In this document: positions 27,690 through 34,872 of the stretch, in pieces
How positions within the stretch are numbered: position 1 is the first letter of the stretch
Layout: every line of letters starts with the position of its first letter
DNA from: Chryseobacterium tagetis
GTDB taxonomy: Bacteria; Bacteroidota; Bacteroidia; Flavobacteriales; Weeksellaceae
NCBI RefSeq assembly: GCF_016735585.2
Contig: NZ_JAERSE020000001.1
Span: 558,001 to 622,000, forward strand
Direction: 5' to 3'
Length of the DNA: 64,000 nt
Notes under the pieces: model-generated
The model's input: only the letters and a program-made list of their open reading frames with translations
What the model was told of the DNA's origin: nothing
Database searches by the model: none
Made by a program: the position numbers and the translations under genes

Positions 27690-27783
27690 AACTATAAGCG
27701 TATTCTTTTAAATAAAATTTGTTCTATAAAAAAGGTACATCATTTTTCCAATATCCATTGGATTGATATGAATTGATTGTTTT

Positions 27784-27972
27784 TCAATACCAATTCTTTA
27801 CTAAAGAATTGTTTTTTCTTACTAAAGAAAGATAAGACACATGCTCTTGGGATAATAAAATTGCTTTCATTTCCTGTTTCTTCACATATTTTCTTCGCCT
27901 GAAAAGGATATGTTGAAGAGAAATGTTTACTGGAATAAATGCAAAAAAAGAAAAAATAGATTTATATTTCAT
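27784..27972 (-). CDS. Candidate small gene of 62 codons with its own promoter and terminator
   Basis: The product begins MKYKSIFSFFAFIPVNISL, like an export signal, and continues as a basic, unrecognised tail (ILFRRRKYVKKQEMKAILLS). Support comes from context: a perfect TAnnTTTG box at 27998-28005 gives a leader of about 20 nt, and an intrinsic terminator follows at 27656-27689. No homology recognised. It might instead be a small RNA, or the remains of a longer secreted protein. Confidence 0.42.
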   Translation of the reverse strand: MKYKSIFSFFAFIPVNISLQHILFRRRKYVKKQEMKAILLSQEHVSYLSLVRKNNSLVKNWY

Positions 27973-27997
27973 GAAGGTGATTAGTTTTGTTGGTTTT

Positions 27998-28005
27998 CAA
28001 ATATA
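27998..28005 (-). promoter_or_regulatory. -7 element of the small minus-strand gene
   Basis: TATATTTG on the minus strand, full match to TAnnTTTG, 25 nt before the ATG at 27972. Confidence 0.55.
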
Positions 28006-28269
28006 CATAAAAAATTAATTTAAAAAGAAAATAAATGGGTAAGTATTGTTAAATTTTAAATTTTTCACATTGTTTTAAGCTTTTTGTAGTGAAATGAAAT
28101 TTTAATTTTGTCATTGTTTTTAATTCATGATGCTTAAAAAATTATTCCTCTCACTAAAATAGAAAAGGATCGAGTAGAATATGCTATTAAAACTTATAAC
28201 TGTACAGGTTGGTTTAGCAAGTGTAACAGAATTAAAGATAAGTGTGATTGATCTTTTATTGAATCATAA

Positions 28270-28436
28270 AATAAATATCTGATAGCTTTATTCTGTTTTC
28301 TTTTCCTGTCCTGTGAAAATCCGCGTCCATCAGCAATCGGTTTTTACATTCTAAAGACTATGAACTTGTAAACGGTCAATTTGATTTTCCGATAAAATCT
28401 CAGGAAGAAACTTATGATTACAATCATAAATTTTGA
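28270..28436 (+). pseudogene. Remnant of a small lipoprotein gene
   Basis: In one frame the sequence reads NKYLIALFCFLFLSCEN, a lipoprotein signal ending in the lipobox Cys, but the ATG is lost. After a one-base shift near 28320 the reading continues as SNRFLHSKDYELVNGQFDFP and KSQEETYDYNHKF to a stop; past that stop the same frame still reads CLYLFLKFDKETLLLN. This looks like a decayed secreted protein, family unknown. The rest of 27973-28570 is AT-rich without further genes. Confidence 0.4.
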
Positions 28437-28570
28437 GAATGCCTTTATCTATTTTTGAAATTCGATAAAGAAACGTTATTGTTGAATTAATCAATGTTTG
28501 CATACTGTACAGAGGTAATTCTAACGTTCCGTTTTATATAAATTAGTAATAAAACTTTTAGCTTTCAAAA

Positions 28571-29167
28571 ATGATATTTAATGAAGAACTTTTGCTTTCA
28601 TTAGGAGCAGAAATGCAAACTTATAAAGCAAATGAGGTAATATTCACGGAAGGTGGACAGCCTAATTATTTTTATCAAATAAAACACGGAAGCGTAAAAC
28701 TGAATAATTATCATGAAGATGGAAGAGAATTTATTCATAGTGTACCCTTTAAAGGGCACTGTTTTGGGGAAACATTTTTATTTTCAGAACTTCCATATCC
28801 TATTAATGCTGTTGCTCTGGAAGATTCCGACATTCTGAGATTGCCCAAACTCAAATTTCTTAAATTTTTAAAAAACTGTCCCAAATCGTTATGGGATTTA
28901 TATGAGTTTACGGCAGAGAGAATGTATTATAGGTTTATTATGCTCAATAATCTCTCGGTAAGTAATCCTTTGTACCGGGTAAGACAGGTGATGGATTGTT
29001 TAAAAGCTTATCATCAGTACGAAGAACCATTTTCTTATCAAATTCCGTTTACAAGGCAGCAATTGGCGTCACTTACAGGGTTACGGATTGAAACGGTGAT
29101 ACGCGTGGTAAAAAAAATGGAAAAGGAAAAGATGGTGAAAATAGAACTGGGCAAAATATTCTATTAG
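28571..29167 (+). CDS. Crp/Fnr family transcriptional regulator, copy 1
   Basis: A 198-residue regulator. The N-terminal cyclic-nucleotide-binding-like beta barrel spans about 10-110 (VIFTEGGQPNYFYQIKHGSV and HCFGETFLFSELPYPINAVA), then a dimerisation helix, then the winged-helix domain (about 145-198) with HTH FTRQQLASLTGLRIETVIRV. There is no N-terminal Cys cluster, so it is not an iron-sulfur Fnr. The phosphate-binding residues of cAMP-binding Crp are not clearly present, so the ligand is unknown. It is a paralogue of the gene at 29794, and a third broken copy lies between them. The three Crp/Fnr-type boxes in this window are possible targets (inference). Confidence 0.92.
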   Translation: MIFNEELLLSLGAEMQTYKANEVIFTEGGQPNYFYQIKHGSVKLNNYHEDGREFIHSVPFKGHCFGETFLFSELPYPINAVALEDSDILRLPKLKFLKFLKNCPKSLWDLYEFTAERMYYRFIMLNNLSVSNPLYRVRQVMDCLKAYHQYEEPFSYQIPFTRQQLASLTGLRIETVIRVVKKMEKEKMVKIELGKIFY

Positions 29168-29633
29168 TTTTCAAAATTAAAACGTAAGAGATTGTATTAT
29201 TTTTATTTTTTGTTCTGTTTTTATGATTGAGATTATGAGATAAATTGAAAATAATAGATTAAATTTGAAGATAACCTCATGAAATTTAATAATATGAAAT
29301 CTATTTGTTATTCTCAGGCTGATCTTTAATATACATTTTATTAAAATACAATTATTTTTTCCAACCTTTAATAAACGGTAGTTTTGTTGTTGAAAACACT
29401 CTTTTTAGCATTGTTTTTATTAAGAAAATTAATAATATTTATTCGTAATATATTTATCGATTTTAGTGTTTTTTTTGGGAATGTGATAATTAAAAGTTGA
29501 TATAGGTCTTTTTAGATGTATTTATTTAAAAAAAATTAACTTTAATTAACAATTCGAGGTGTAATATTTGTATTGATACCCAAAAAGTTCCTAATATTTT
29601 TTATAAACGTTAGAAATCATTAAAAAAGTTTTT

Positions 29634-29708
29634 ATGGTTACTGAAGAAAATCTATTGTATTCGATAGGAGCAGATAACCACTTTTTTATGAGAAAAAAAC
29701 AATACTGA
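29634..29708 (+). pseudogene. N-terminal remnant of a third Crp/Fnr paralogue
   Basis: ATG-started 24 codons reading MVTEENLLYSIGADNHFFM then RKKQY and a stop. The first half matches the start of the neighbouring paralogue (MNIDESLLYSSGAETKIFKK) and MIFNEELLLSLGAEM of copy 1. The rest of the gene is gone. The surrounding 29168-29793 is AT-rich with nothing else recognised. Confidence 0.65.
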
Positions 29709-29793
29709 CAATCAAAGGAATGAAAGGGTAACGTTTCTTAAAAAATAGAAGACCGTAAAATCATGTAGTAAACTTTATTTTAAACAGGAGACC

Positions 29794-30408
29794 ATGAAGG
29801 TAAAAAGTTGCATGAATATCGATGAGTCGCTTTTGTATTCATCGGGCGCAGAAACGAAGATTTTTAAAAAAGGAGAAATGGTTTTCAGCGAGGGAGACCA
29901 GGTTTTATATTATTTCCAGATTGTGGAAGGAAAAATAAAACTAAACAATTACAATGAAGAAGGTAAAGAGTTTATTCAAAATATCCTGGGTAAAAATCAA
30001 AGTTTTGGAGATTCTCTTCTTTTTCTGGACAAGCAATACCCGATCAATGCCGTTTGTCTTGCTGAGACGGAAATCATAAGGTTACCTAAAAAAAACTTTA
30101 TAGAATTACTGGAAAAGCATCCCGATATTTCAATGGAAATGAATCATTGTTTATCCCAACATCTCTATTTTAAACTGGTAATGATCCAGAATATGGCTTC
30201 ACTAAATCCTTCTGTAAGATTAAAAGGATTATTGGATTATCTCAGAAGCTTTCGTGATGACGACTGTGAACAATGCTTTCCTGTAGAATTTACCAGGCAG
30301 CAATTGGCAAACTTGGTGGGACTTCGGGTAGAAACAGTGATAAGAGCCCTCAAAAAGATGGAAAAAGAAGGCAAAGTTAAAATTCATAACAGGAAAATTT
30401 TATATTAA
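29794..30408 (+). CDS. Crp/Fnr family transcriptional regulator, copy 2
   Basis: Same architecture as the gene at 28571: cNMP-binding-like barrel (FSEGDQVLYYFQIVEGKIKL, SFGDSLLFLDKQYPINAVCL), dimer helix and winged helix with FTRQQLANLVGLRVETVIRA. The VETVIR recognition helix resembles that of Crp and Fnr, which read TGA half-sites. The Met at 29812 (MNIDESLLYSS) aligns with the starts of the paralogue and of the remnant, so the true start may be there rather than 29794. A perfect TATGAC-N4-GTCATA box lies 13 nt after its stop, which suggests it may control the adjacent short transcript or operon (inference). Confidence 0.92.
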   Translation: MKVKSCMNIDESLLYSSGAETKIFKKGEMVFSEGDQVLYYFQIVEGKIKLNNYNEEGKEFIQNILGKNQSFGDSLLFLDKQYPINAVCLAETEIIRLPKKNFIELLEKHPDISMEMNHCLSQHLYFKLVMIQNMASLNPSVRLKGLLDYLRSFRDDDCEQCFPVEFTRQQLANLVGLRVETVIRALKKMEKEGKVKIHNRKILY

Positions 30409-30420
30409 TAAACGTTCAAA

Positions 30421-30465
30421 TATGACTGAAGTCATAAAATGGTGAATTATTAATTCGTATTTTAG
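30421..30465 (+). promoter_or_regulatory. Crp/Fnr-type box plus -7 element (module 1)
   Basis: Perfect inverted repeat TATGAC-TGAA-GTCATA at 30421-30436. Centred 36.5 nt before the last G of TATTTTAG (30458-30465), one base off TAnnTTTG. With a start site 5 nt further on, the box is at -41.5, the class II activator position. The same geometry recurs at 41554 and 43840. Confidence 0.7.
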
Positions 30466-30469
30466 ACTA

Positions 30470-30543
30470 ATAATTTTTTGTGAACGCCACACACCATTTA
30501 AATATACTAAAGTCATATAGCTTATATTCTATATGGCTTTTTC
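30470..30543 (+). ncRNA. Candidate 74-nt small RNA driven by a Crp/Fnr box
   Basis: The module 1 promoter is followed by only about 40 nt and then an intrinsic terminator: an 11-bp stem (30510-30520 AAGTCATATAG with 30529-30539 CTATATGGCTT, one wobble) with an 8-nt loop and TTTTTC. No frame of useful size lies in it. The operon at 30564 starts 21 nt beyond, so this could be a free small RNA or a leader attenuator for that operon. Confidence 0.5.
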
Positions 30544-30563
30544 TAACATAACTGAAGCGGCTT

Positions 30564-30875
30564 ATGAATATAAAATCCCAAAGTATTTTGAAAAAGCTAA
30601 AACATGAAGGCTTTAAAAAAATCATACACAACGGAATATTGTTCGAAGAAGGAGCTTCCGTTTATGCAAAAGAAATTGAACAGAATATTTTCTTGGTGTT
30701 TATTATAACCGGAACCGTTGAGCAGGAAAATGTTCAGGCATTTATTGCACAGTTTGATTCTTTAGAAAGTATAGGAAAAAAAGAACCCATACAGATGATG
30801 TTTCATCTATCCATTAAAGACAAAAATGATCTGCACTATTTTGAAAAATTTATAAATATCTCTGAAAACGGATAA
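30564..30875 (+). CDS. Unknown 103-residue protein
   Basis: First gene after module 1. No signal peptide or TM. It reads MNIKSQSILKKLKHEGFKKI, then VFIITGTVEQENVQAFIAQF and a C-terminal KNDLHYFEKFINIS. A basic N-terminal helix region and an alpha/beta body are suggested; family not recognised. The next gene starts 5 nt after its stop, so the two are almost certainly translated from one mRNA. Position at the head of the stress and repair run suggests a role there, but nothing in the sequence names it. Confidence 0.65.
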   Translation: MNIKSQSILKKLKHEGFKKIIHNGILFEEGASVYAKEIEQNIFLVFIITGTVEQENVQAFIAQFDSLESIGKKEPIQMMFHLSIKDKNDLHYFEKFINISENG

Positions 30876-30880
30876 CGGCT

Positions 30881-31255
30881 ATGATAGAACATGAAAAACA
30901 AACACCTTCTACAATATATCACCAGAATACCATCTTGGAAAATGAAATGGGATCTCCGGAGCGCGTTCATTTTTACGGGATGACCGTTTTTTTGAAGAAA
31001 TCTCTGGAAAAAATAAGAAAAAATACGAAATCTGAAGTCTTAAAAAAACTGATACATCATCATATCGAGGAATATCTATTTCATATAAAAAATAATCATC
31101 ACGAGCATATAACCTATGAAACTATAGACATTCCTGTTGAAGGCCCTTCTTTCATGCTGTATGCAAAAACGGCTTACACAAAAGTGAAAAGTGAAGAAGA
31201 ATGCCTGAGCAGACTTTTGGATACTTTGGGTAAAAATGACTTTGAAAGCCTGTGA
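30881..31255 (+). CDS. Unknown 124-residue protein, His-rich centre
   Basis: Cytoplasmic by appearance. Notable are two His-rich helical stretches, KKLIHHHIEEYLFHIKNNHH near residues 54-73, then a beta-like TYETIDIPVEGPSFMLYAKT. Clustered His and Glu could bind metal (inference). Family not recognised. It follows the 103-residue gene by 5 nt and precedes the PncC-like gene by 80 nt, so it is probably part of the same operon. Confidence 0.65.
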   Translation: MIEHEKQTPSTIYHQNTILENEMGSPERVHFYGMTVFLKKSLEKIRKNTKSEVLKKLIHHHIEEYLFHIKNNHHEHITYETIDIPVEGPSFMLYAKTAYTKVKSEEECLSRLLDTLGKNDFESL

Positions 31256-31335
31256 TTTCAAAGAAGTATTTAATAAAAAACATTTGAAATGTAATAATTT
31301 AAGAAAATAACCAATCACTTAAAAAATAAAATGCG

Positions 31336-31884
31336 ATGGAATTTCACAAAAATCTTCTGGAGTACATCAGTCAGTCTCTCATGACGGCAGATGAAACGAT
31401 TGCGGTTGCAGAATGTGTAACCTCAGGATGTCTACAGCTGGCTTTATCTCAGATGCCGAACGCACCACTGGTTTATCAAGGCGGAATGACTGCATATACT
31501 TTACCCATGAAAGTAAAATTACTGAATGTAGATAAAGAAGAAGCTGAAGTATGCGACTGTGTTTCGGAAAACATTGTGGAAACAATGGCCTTGAATGTTG
31601 CAAAACTCTACGAAGCCGACTGGTCGATTGCAACAACGGGATATTGTACCCCCATCAGAAATTCTTCATACAAAATATTTGCTTTCTTTTCATTCTCTTA
31701 CAAAGGCAAAATTATTTATACAAACACCCTTGAACTGCATCCTAAAACACAGGCTCTGAATGCTCAATTATATTACACTGAGTTCATTTTGGGGTGTTTT
31801 AAAACAGAAATCAATAAAAACCTTGAAGCTAAAGCAAAATTAGGCCTGAAAAAAAATAAAGATGCAAGAATTAAAGTTAGCTGA
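31336..31884 (+). CDS. CinA C-terminal-domain protein (PncC-like nicotinamide-nucleotide amidase)
   Basis: A 182-residue stand-alone CinA C-terminal domain. Family members deamidate NMN to nicotinate mononucleotide in NAD recycling. The family layout is visible: the nucleophile loop AECVTSG near residue 26, GGMTAYTLPMKVKLLNV near 49 (conserved Tyr and Lys), CVSENIVETMA near 78 and a WSIATTGYC block near 97. In the family the loop reads A-E-S-x-T-G-G; here the Ser is Cys and one Gly is Ser, so activity may be altered. The ATG at 31336 is used. Its 3' end overlaps the next gene by 23 nt, a sign of translational coupling. Confidence 0.8.
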   Translation: MEFHKNLLEYISQSLMTADETIAVAECVTSGCLQLALSQMPNAPLVYQGGMTAYTLPMKVKLLNVDKEEAEVCDCVSENIVETMALNVAKLYEADWSIATTGYCTPIRNSSYKIFAFFSFSYKGKIIYTNTLELHPKTQALNAQLYYTEFILGCFKTEINKNLEAKAKLGLKKNKDARIKVS

Positions 31885-32614
31885 CAAATCGGTTCTCATT
31901 ACCGGAGCAGACAGTGGCATCGGGAAAGCAGTAGCATTACTTGCAGCAAAAGAAGGAGCAGATGTGGCCATTATCTATCATGAAGATGATGAAGGAGCTG
32001 GGAAAACAAAAAAAGAAATTGAGAACCTGGGCAGAAAATGCAGATTGTTTTCAGGGGACATCAATGATTATGAATTTTGTGAAAAGACAGTTGCTGCATT
32101 AATTTCAGAATGGGGAAAGATTAATATCCTCATCAACAATGCGGGAACTCAGTTTCCTGCAGAACGTATTCAGGATCTTGAAGAAGAAAATATTCGTAAA
32201 ACATTTGATACCAATATCATTGGGATGATCTTGTTGACTAAAGTGGTATTTCCTTATTTAAAAGAAGGAGATTCTATCATCAATACAACTTCCGCAGTCG
32301 CTTATCAGGGACATCCGGAATTGTTGGATTATGCAGCAACAAAAGGAGCCATTGTTTCTTTCACCCGTTCCTTAGCATTACAGGCAAAACCAAAAGGAAT
32401 AAGAGTAAACGCAGTTGCTCCGGGACCAGTGGCAACACCGCTTACAAAAGAAACTTTTGATGAAAAAGAAGAAGACCCAGGAAAACCTCCTTTGGAGAGA
32501 AATGCAACTCCCGAAGAAGTGGCGGAAAGTTTTTTGTTTCTGGTATCTGAAGGAGCGGCTCAGATTACAGGACAGGTTCTTCATCCAAACGGAGGCCTGA
32601 TTGTCAACGGATAA
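31862..32614 (+). CDS. SDR family oxidoreductase (YhdF/YhxC stress-type)
   Basis: A 250-residue classical short-chain dehydrogenase. Cofactor motif TGADSGIGKAVA (residues 15-26), NNAGTQ near 91, catalytic Ser in INTTSAVAYQ near 140 and Y-x-x-x-K in YAATKGAIVSFTRSLA near 158, then VNAVAPGPVATPL near 180. The sequence resembles the SDRs of the Bacillus general-stress group and glucose-dehydrogenase-like enzymes (recall). It overlaps the PncC-like gene, and 67 nt separate it from the next gene. The substrate is not known. Confidence 0.9.
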   Translation: MQELKLADKSVLITGADSGIGKAVALLAAKEGADVAIIYHEDDEGAGKTKKEIENLGRKCRLFSGDINDYEFCEKTVAALISEWGKINILINNAGTQFPAERIQDLEEENIRKTFDTNIIGMILLTKVVFPYLKEGDSIINTTSAVAYQGHPELLDYAATKGAIVSFTRSLALQAKPKGIRVNAVAPGPVATPLTKETFDEKEEDPGKPPLERNATPEEVAESFLFLVSEGAAQITGQVLHPNGGLIVNG

Positions 32615-32681
32615 TATATAAACAAGAAATCAGACAGAAACTCCGTATAAGGGTCTTATCATTAAATTTAACACTGATCAT

Positions 32682-33296
32682 ATGAAACCTAAAGAACTTT
32701 TCGGAGTACCAATTCAAAAGAAGGGAAGCTATCATGATACGGAAGCTAAGAAAAGCTATGCAGATCAGGAACAGGTGAATGAAGGATTCAATACCTTAAA
32801 GGAAAGATTCATGTTGATCAACAACTGGAAAAGTTATTGTGGGGAAGGTTTTGCAGATTTTAAGCTTTTTGATTCAGAAGGGAAAATGGTAGAGCGATTT
32901 CCGTTAATTGGTGATTATATCAGAATAGACATTCCGGGACCGGGAACCGTGGAAGCCAAAGGGTATGACTGGGTTGAAATCACAGATCTTTTTGAAGAAC
33001 AGACTCATGGCATTTGCCTTAATTTTATGATGATGACTTGTAGACCTTCGAAGAATCCTCAGAATAAAACGTCAGAACATATTGTACATTTTTATTCTGA
33101 TCATGCTACTTCCACTTTTGCAATCTTTAAAGGAAGAGATTTTATTGAGGCAGGAATATATGGCAGAAACGAAACACCCAATATGGATTCAGAGTTTATA
33201 GATAAAGCCAGAAACTTTTTGATCGCGGCAGGCGGAATGATCGGGATTTCAAAGATTCAGTGGAAAACACTGGTGGATGGTTTTCTGGATTTCTAA
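32682..33296 (+). CDS. Unknown 204-residue conserved-looking protein
   Basis: No signal peptide or TM. Readable blocks include KKSYADQEQVNEGFNTLKER, WKSYCGEGFADFKLFDSEGK, DYIRIDIPGPGTVEAKGYDW (a PGPG turn followed by a beta strand), NFMMMTCRPSKNP, HFYSDHATSTFAIFKGRDFI and a C-terminal GMIGISKIQWKTLVDGFLDF. It looks like a folded alpha/beta or beta-sandwich enzyme or binding protein. I do not recognise a characterised family. It lies between the SDR and Ku genes in the stress and repair run. Confidence 0.7.
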   Translation: MKPKELFGVPIQKKGSYHDTEAKKSYADQEQVNEGFNTLKERFMLINNWKSYCGEGFADFKLFDSEGKMVERFPLIGDYIRIDIPGPGTVEAKGYDWVEITDLFEEQTHGICLNFMMMTCRPSKNPQNKTSEHIVHFYSDHATSTFAIFKGRDFIEAGIYGRNETPNMDSEFIDKARNFLIAAGGMIGISKIQWKTLVDGFLDF

Positions 33297-33389
33297 TTGA
33301 AGACAAAGAAAGACTGATAGATTCAAATGATGAGTATCCGATTCAATTTGGAAAGGGTTTTGTACTCTAAATGATAAAAATAATAAAAT

Positions 33390-34169
33390 ATGAGAGCGAT
33401 CTGGAATGGAGCCATAGGTTTTGGATTGGTAAATATACCGATCAAGCTGTACTCGGCCAGTGAATCGAGTACTTTAGATCTGGATATGCTGGATAAAAAA
33501 GATCTCAGCAATATCAAATACAAAAGGGTAAATGAAAATTCCAACAAAGAAGTAGCTTGGGAAAATATTGTAAAAGGCTACAAAATAGAAGACAAATACA
33601 TTGTCTTGGAAGATGAGGATTTTCAGTCGGTAAGTCCTGAGAAATCTAAAATCCTCAGCATTTTGCAATTTGTAAAAGAAGAGGAGGTTGATCCCGCACT
33701 TTTTGAAACTCCTTATTTTTTAGAACCGCAAAAAAACGGTGAAGAAGCTTATAAATTACTGTTGAAAGCCTTGACGAAAACCAAAATGGCAGGAATAGGC
33801 TCTTTTATTCTAAGAGAAAGAGAAATTCTCTGCATGGTCCGCCCTTATCAGGATGAAATTCTCATGGTAAACAGGATGAGGTACCCGGAAGAAATGAGAA
33901 CCTATGAGGATCTGAAAATTCCATCAGGAAAAGCCCCGAAAGCGGAAGAACTGAAAATGGCAGAAACTTTGATTAAATCTTTAGCAGAAACTTTTGATCC
34001 TTCAAAGTATAAAGATACCTATAATGAAGACCTTCTGAAGATTATAAAACAGAAAGCAAAAGGGAAAAGAACAAAAATCAAAGAAACCAAGGAACCAGCC
34101 GGAAAAGCCACCGATCTTATGGCCATGCTGAAAGCCAGCCTCGGATCTGGAAAAAGAAAGGCAGGATAA
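33390..34169 (+). CDS. ku: Ku protein of bacterial non-homologous end joining
   Basis: A 259-residue Ku homologue that would form a ring dimer on DNA double-strand ends and recruit LigD. The start MRAIWNGAIGFGLVNIPIKL and YSASESS are signature Ku sequence, followed by CMVRPYQDEILMVNRMRYPE near 146-165 and SLAETFDPSKYKDTYNEDL near 200. A Lys-rich C-terminal tail (KAKGKRTKIKETKE onward) is of the kind that contacts DNA and LigD. The LigD region starts 47 nt downstream, which supports the assignment and co-expression. Confidence 0.96.
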   Translation: MRAIWNGAIGFGLVNIPIKLYSASESSTLDLDMLDKKDLSNIKYKRVNENSNKEVAWENIVKGYKIEDKYIVLEDEDFQSVSPEKSKILSILQFVKEEEVDPALFETPYFLEPQKNGEEAYKLLLKALTKTKMAGIGSFILREREILCMVRPYQDEILMVNRMRYPEEMRTYEDLKIPSGKAPKAEELKMAETLIKSLAETFDPSKYKDTYNEDLLKIIKQKAKGKRTKIKETKEPAGKATDLMAMLKASLGSGKRKAG

Positions 34170-34216
34170 GATTTTCATCAGATAATTTTTTTCGTTCAAC
34201 TTAAAATTTTTGTGAA

Positions 34217-34828
34217 ATGCCATTAGAAGAATATCATAAAAAGAGAGACTTTAAGGCAACTTCCGAACCGGAAGGCAAAGAAAAGCAGAGCAAAGCAAAA
34301 CTGAGATTTGTAATTCAGCGTCATGCGGCAACACGTCTGCATTATGATTTTCGCCTTGAGATGGATGGCGTTCTTAAAAGCTGGGCGGTTCCGAAAGGAC
34401 CTTCCCTTAATCCTGCAGATAAAAGACTGGCAATGATGGTTGAAGATCATCCTTATGAATACCGGACTTTCGAAGGAAGTATTCCCAAAGGAAATTACGG
34501 AGCCGGAGAAGTTGAAATCTGGGACGAAGGAACCTATGAACCCTTAGATAAAATAGAAGGAAAAACTGATGATCTGATCATGCGCGCAGAACTGCATAAA
34601 CAATCCCTGAAATTTATTTTACATGGTAAAAAACTGAAAGGCGAATTTGCTTTGGTAAAAATAAAAAATTCGACAGAGGAAAATGCCTGGCTTCTTATCA
34701 AGCATAAAGATCGTTACGCAATTGAAGAAGATTATGACGCCGAAGAGCATACCACAAAAAATTCTAAAGTCACAGCTTATCTTCAGGAGAAAAGCAGTAA
34801 AAAAAAAATGATACCGCCGAAAGCTTAA
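34217..34828 (+). CDS. ligD: LigD 3'-phosphoesterase domain, separated from the ligase by a frame break
   Basis: A 203-residue LigD phosphoesterase (PE) domain, which trims 3'-phosphate or ribonucleotide ends before joining. Key motifs: FVIQRHAATRLHYDFRLEMD (His and Asp of the active site, near 34-53), SWAVPKGPS, DHPYEYRTFEGSIPKGNYGA and VEIWDEGTYEP. The frame ends at 34828 just after a run of ten A (34799-34808). Directly behind it the -1 frame is open, reads KKNDTAESLKHYKNYAPELS, and continues into the ligase domain without a stop. So PE and ligase are probably one LigD protein in PE-Lig-Pol order, separated by one missing A or by slippage. Confidence 0.9.
   Translation: MPLEEYHKKRDFKATSEPEGKEKQSKAKLRFVIQRHAATRLHYDFRLEMDGVLKSWAVPKGPSLNPADKRLAMMVEDHPYEYRTFEGSIPKGNYGAGEVEIWDEGTYEPLDKIEGKTDDLIMRAELHKQSLKFILHGKKLKGEFALVKIKNSTEENAWLLIKHKDRYAIEEDYDAEEHTTKNSKVTAYLQEKSSKKKMIPPKA
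34799..34808 (+). other. Run of ten A at the LigD frame break
   Basis: AGT then ten A then TGATACC. In the PE frame this gives Ser-Lys-Lys-Lys-Met-Ile and a stop 18 nt later. A -1 shift, or an eleventh A, gives Lys-Lys-Lys-Asn-Asp-Thr and joins the ligase frame. The ligase frame has a TAA at 34798-34800 directly before the run, so it opens only here. A tract of this length is prone to polymerase slippage and to sequencing error. Confidence 0.85.
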
Positions 34829-34872
34829 AACACTATAAAAATTATGCTCCGGAACTTTCCGGCGAGAAAAAA

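Noticed and set aside
28571-30408. Crp/Fnr proteins as oxygen-sensing Fnr
   Set aside because: Neither has the N-terminal Cys cluster needed for a 4Fe-4S centre, so Fnr-type box recognition does not imply oxygen sensing.
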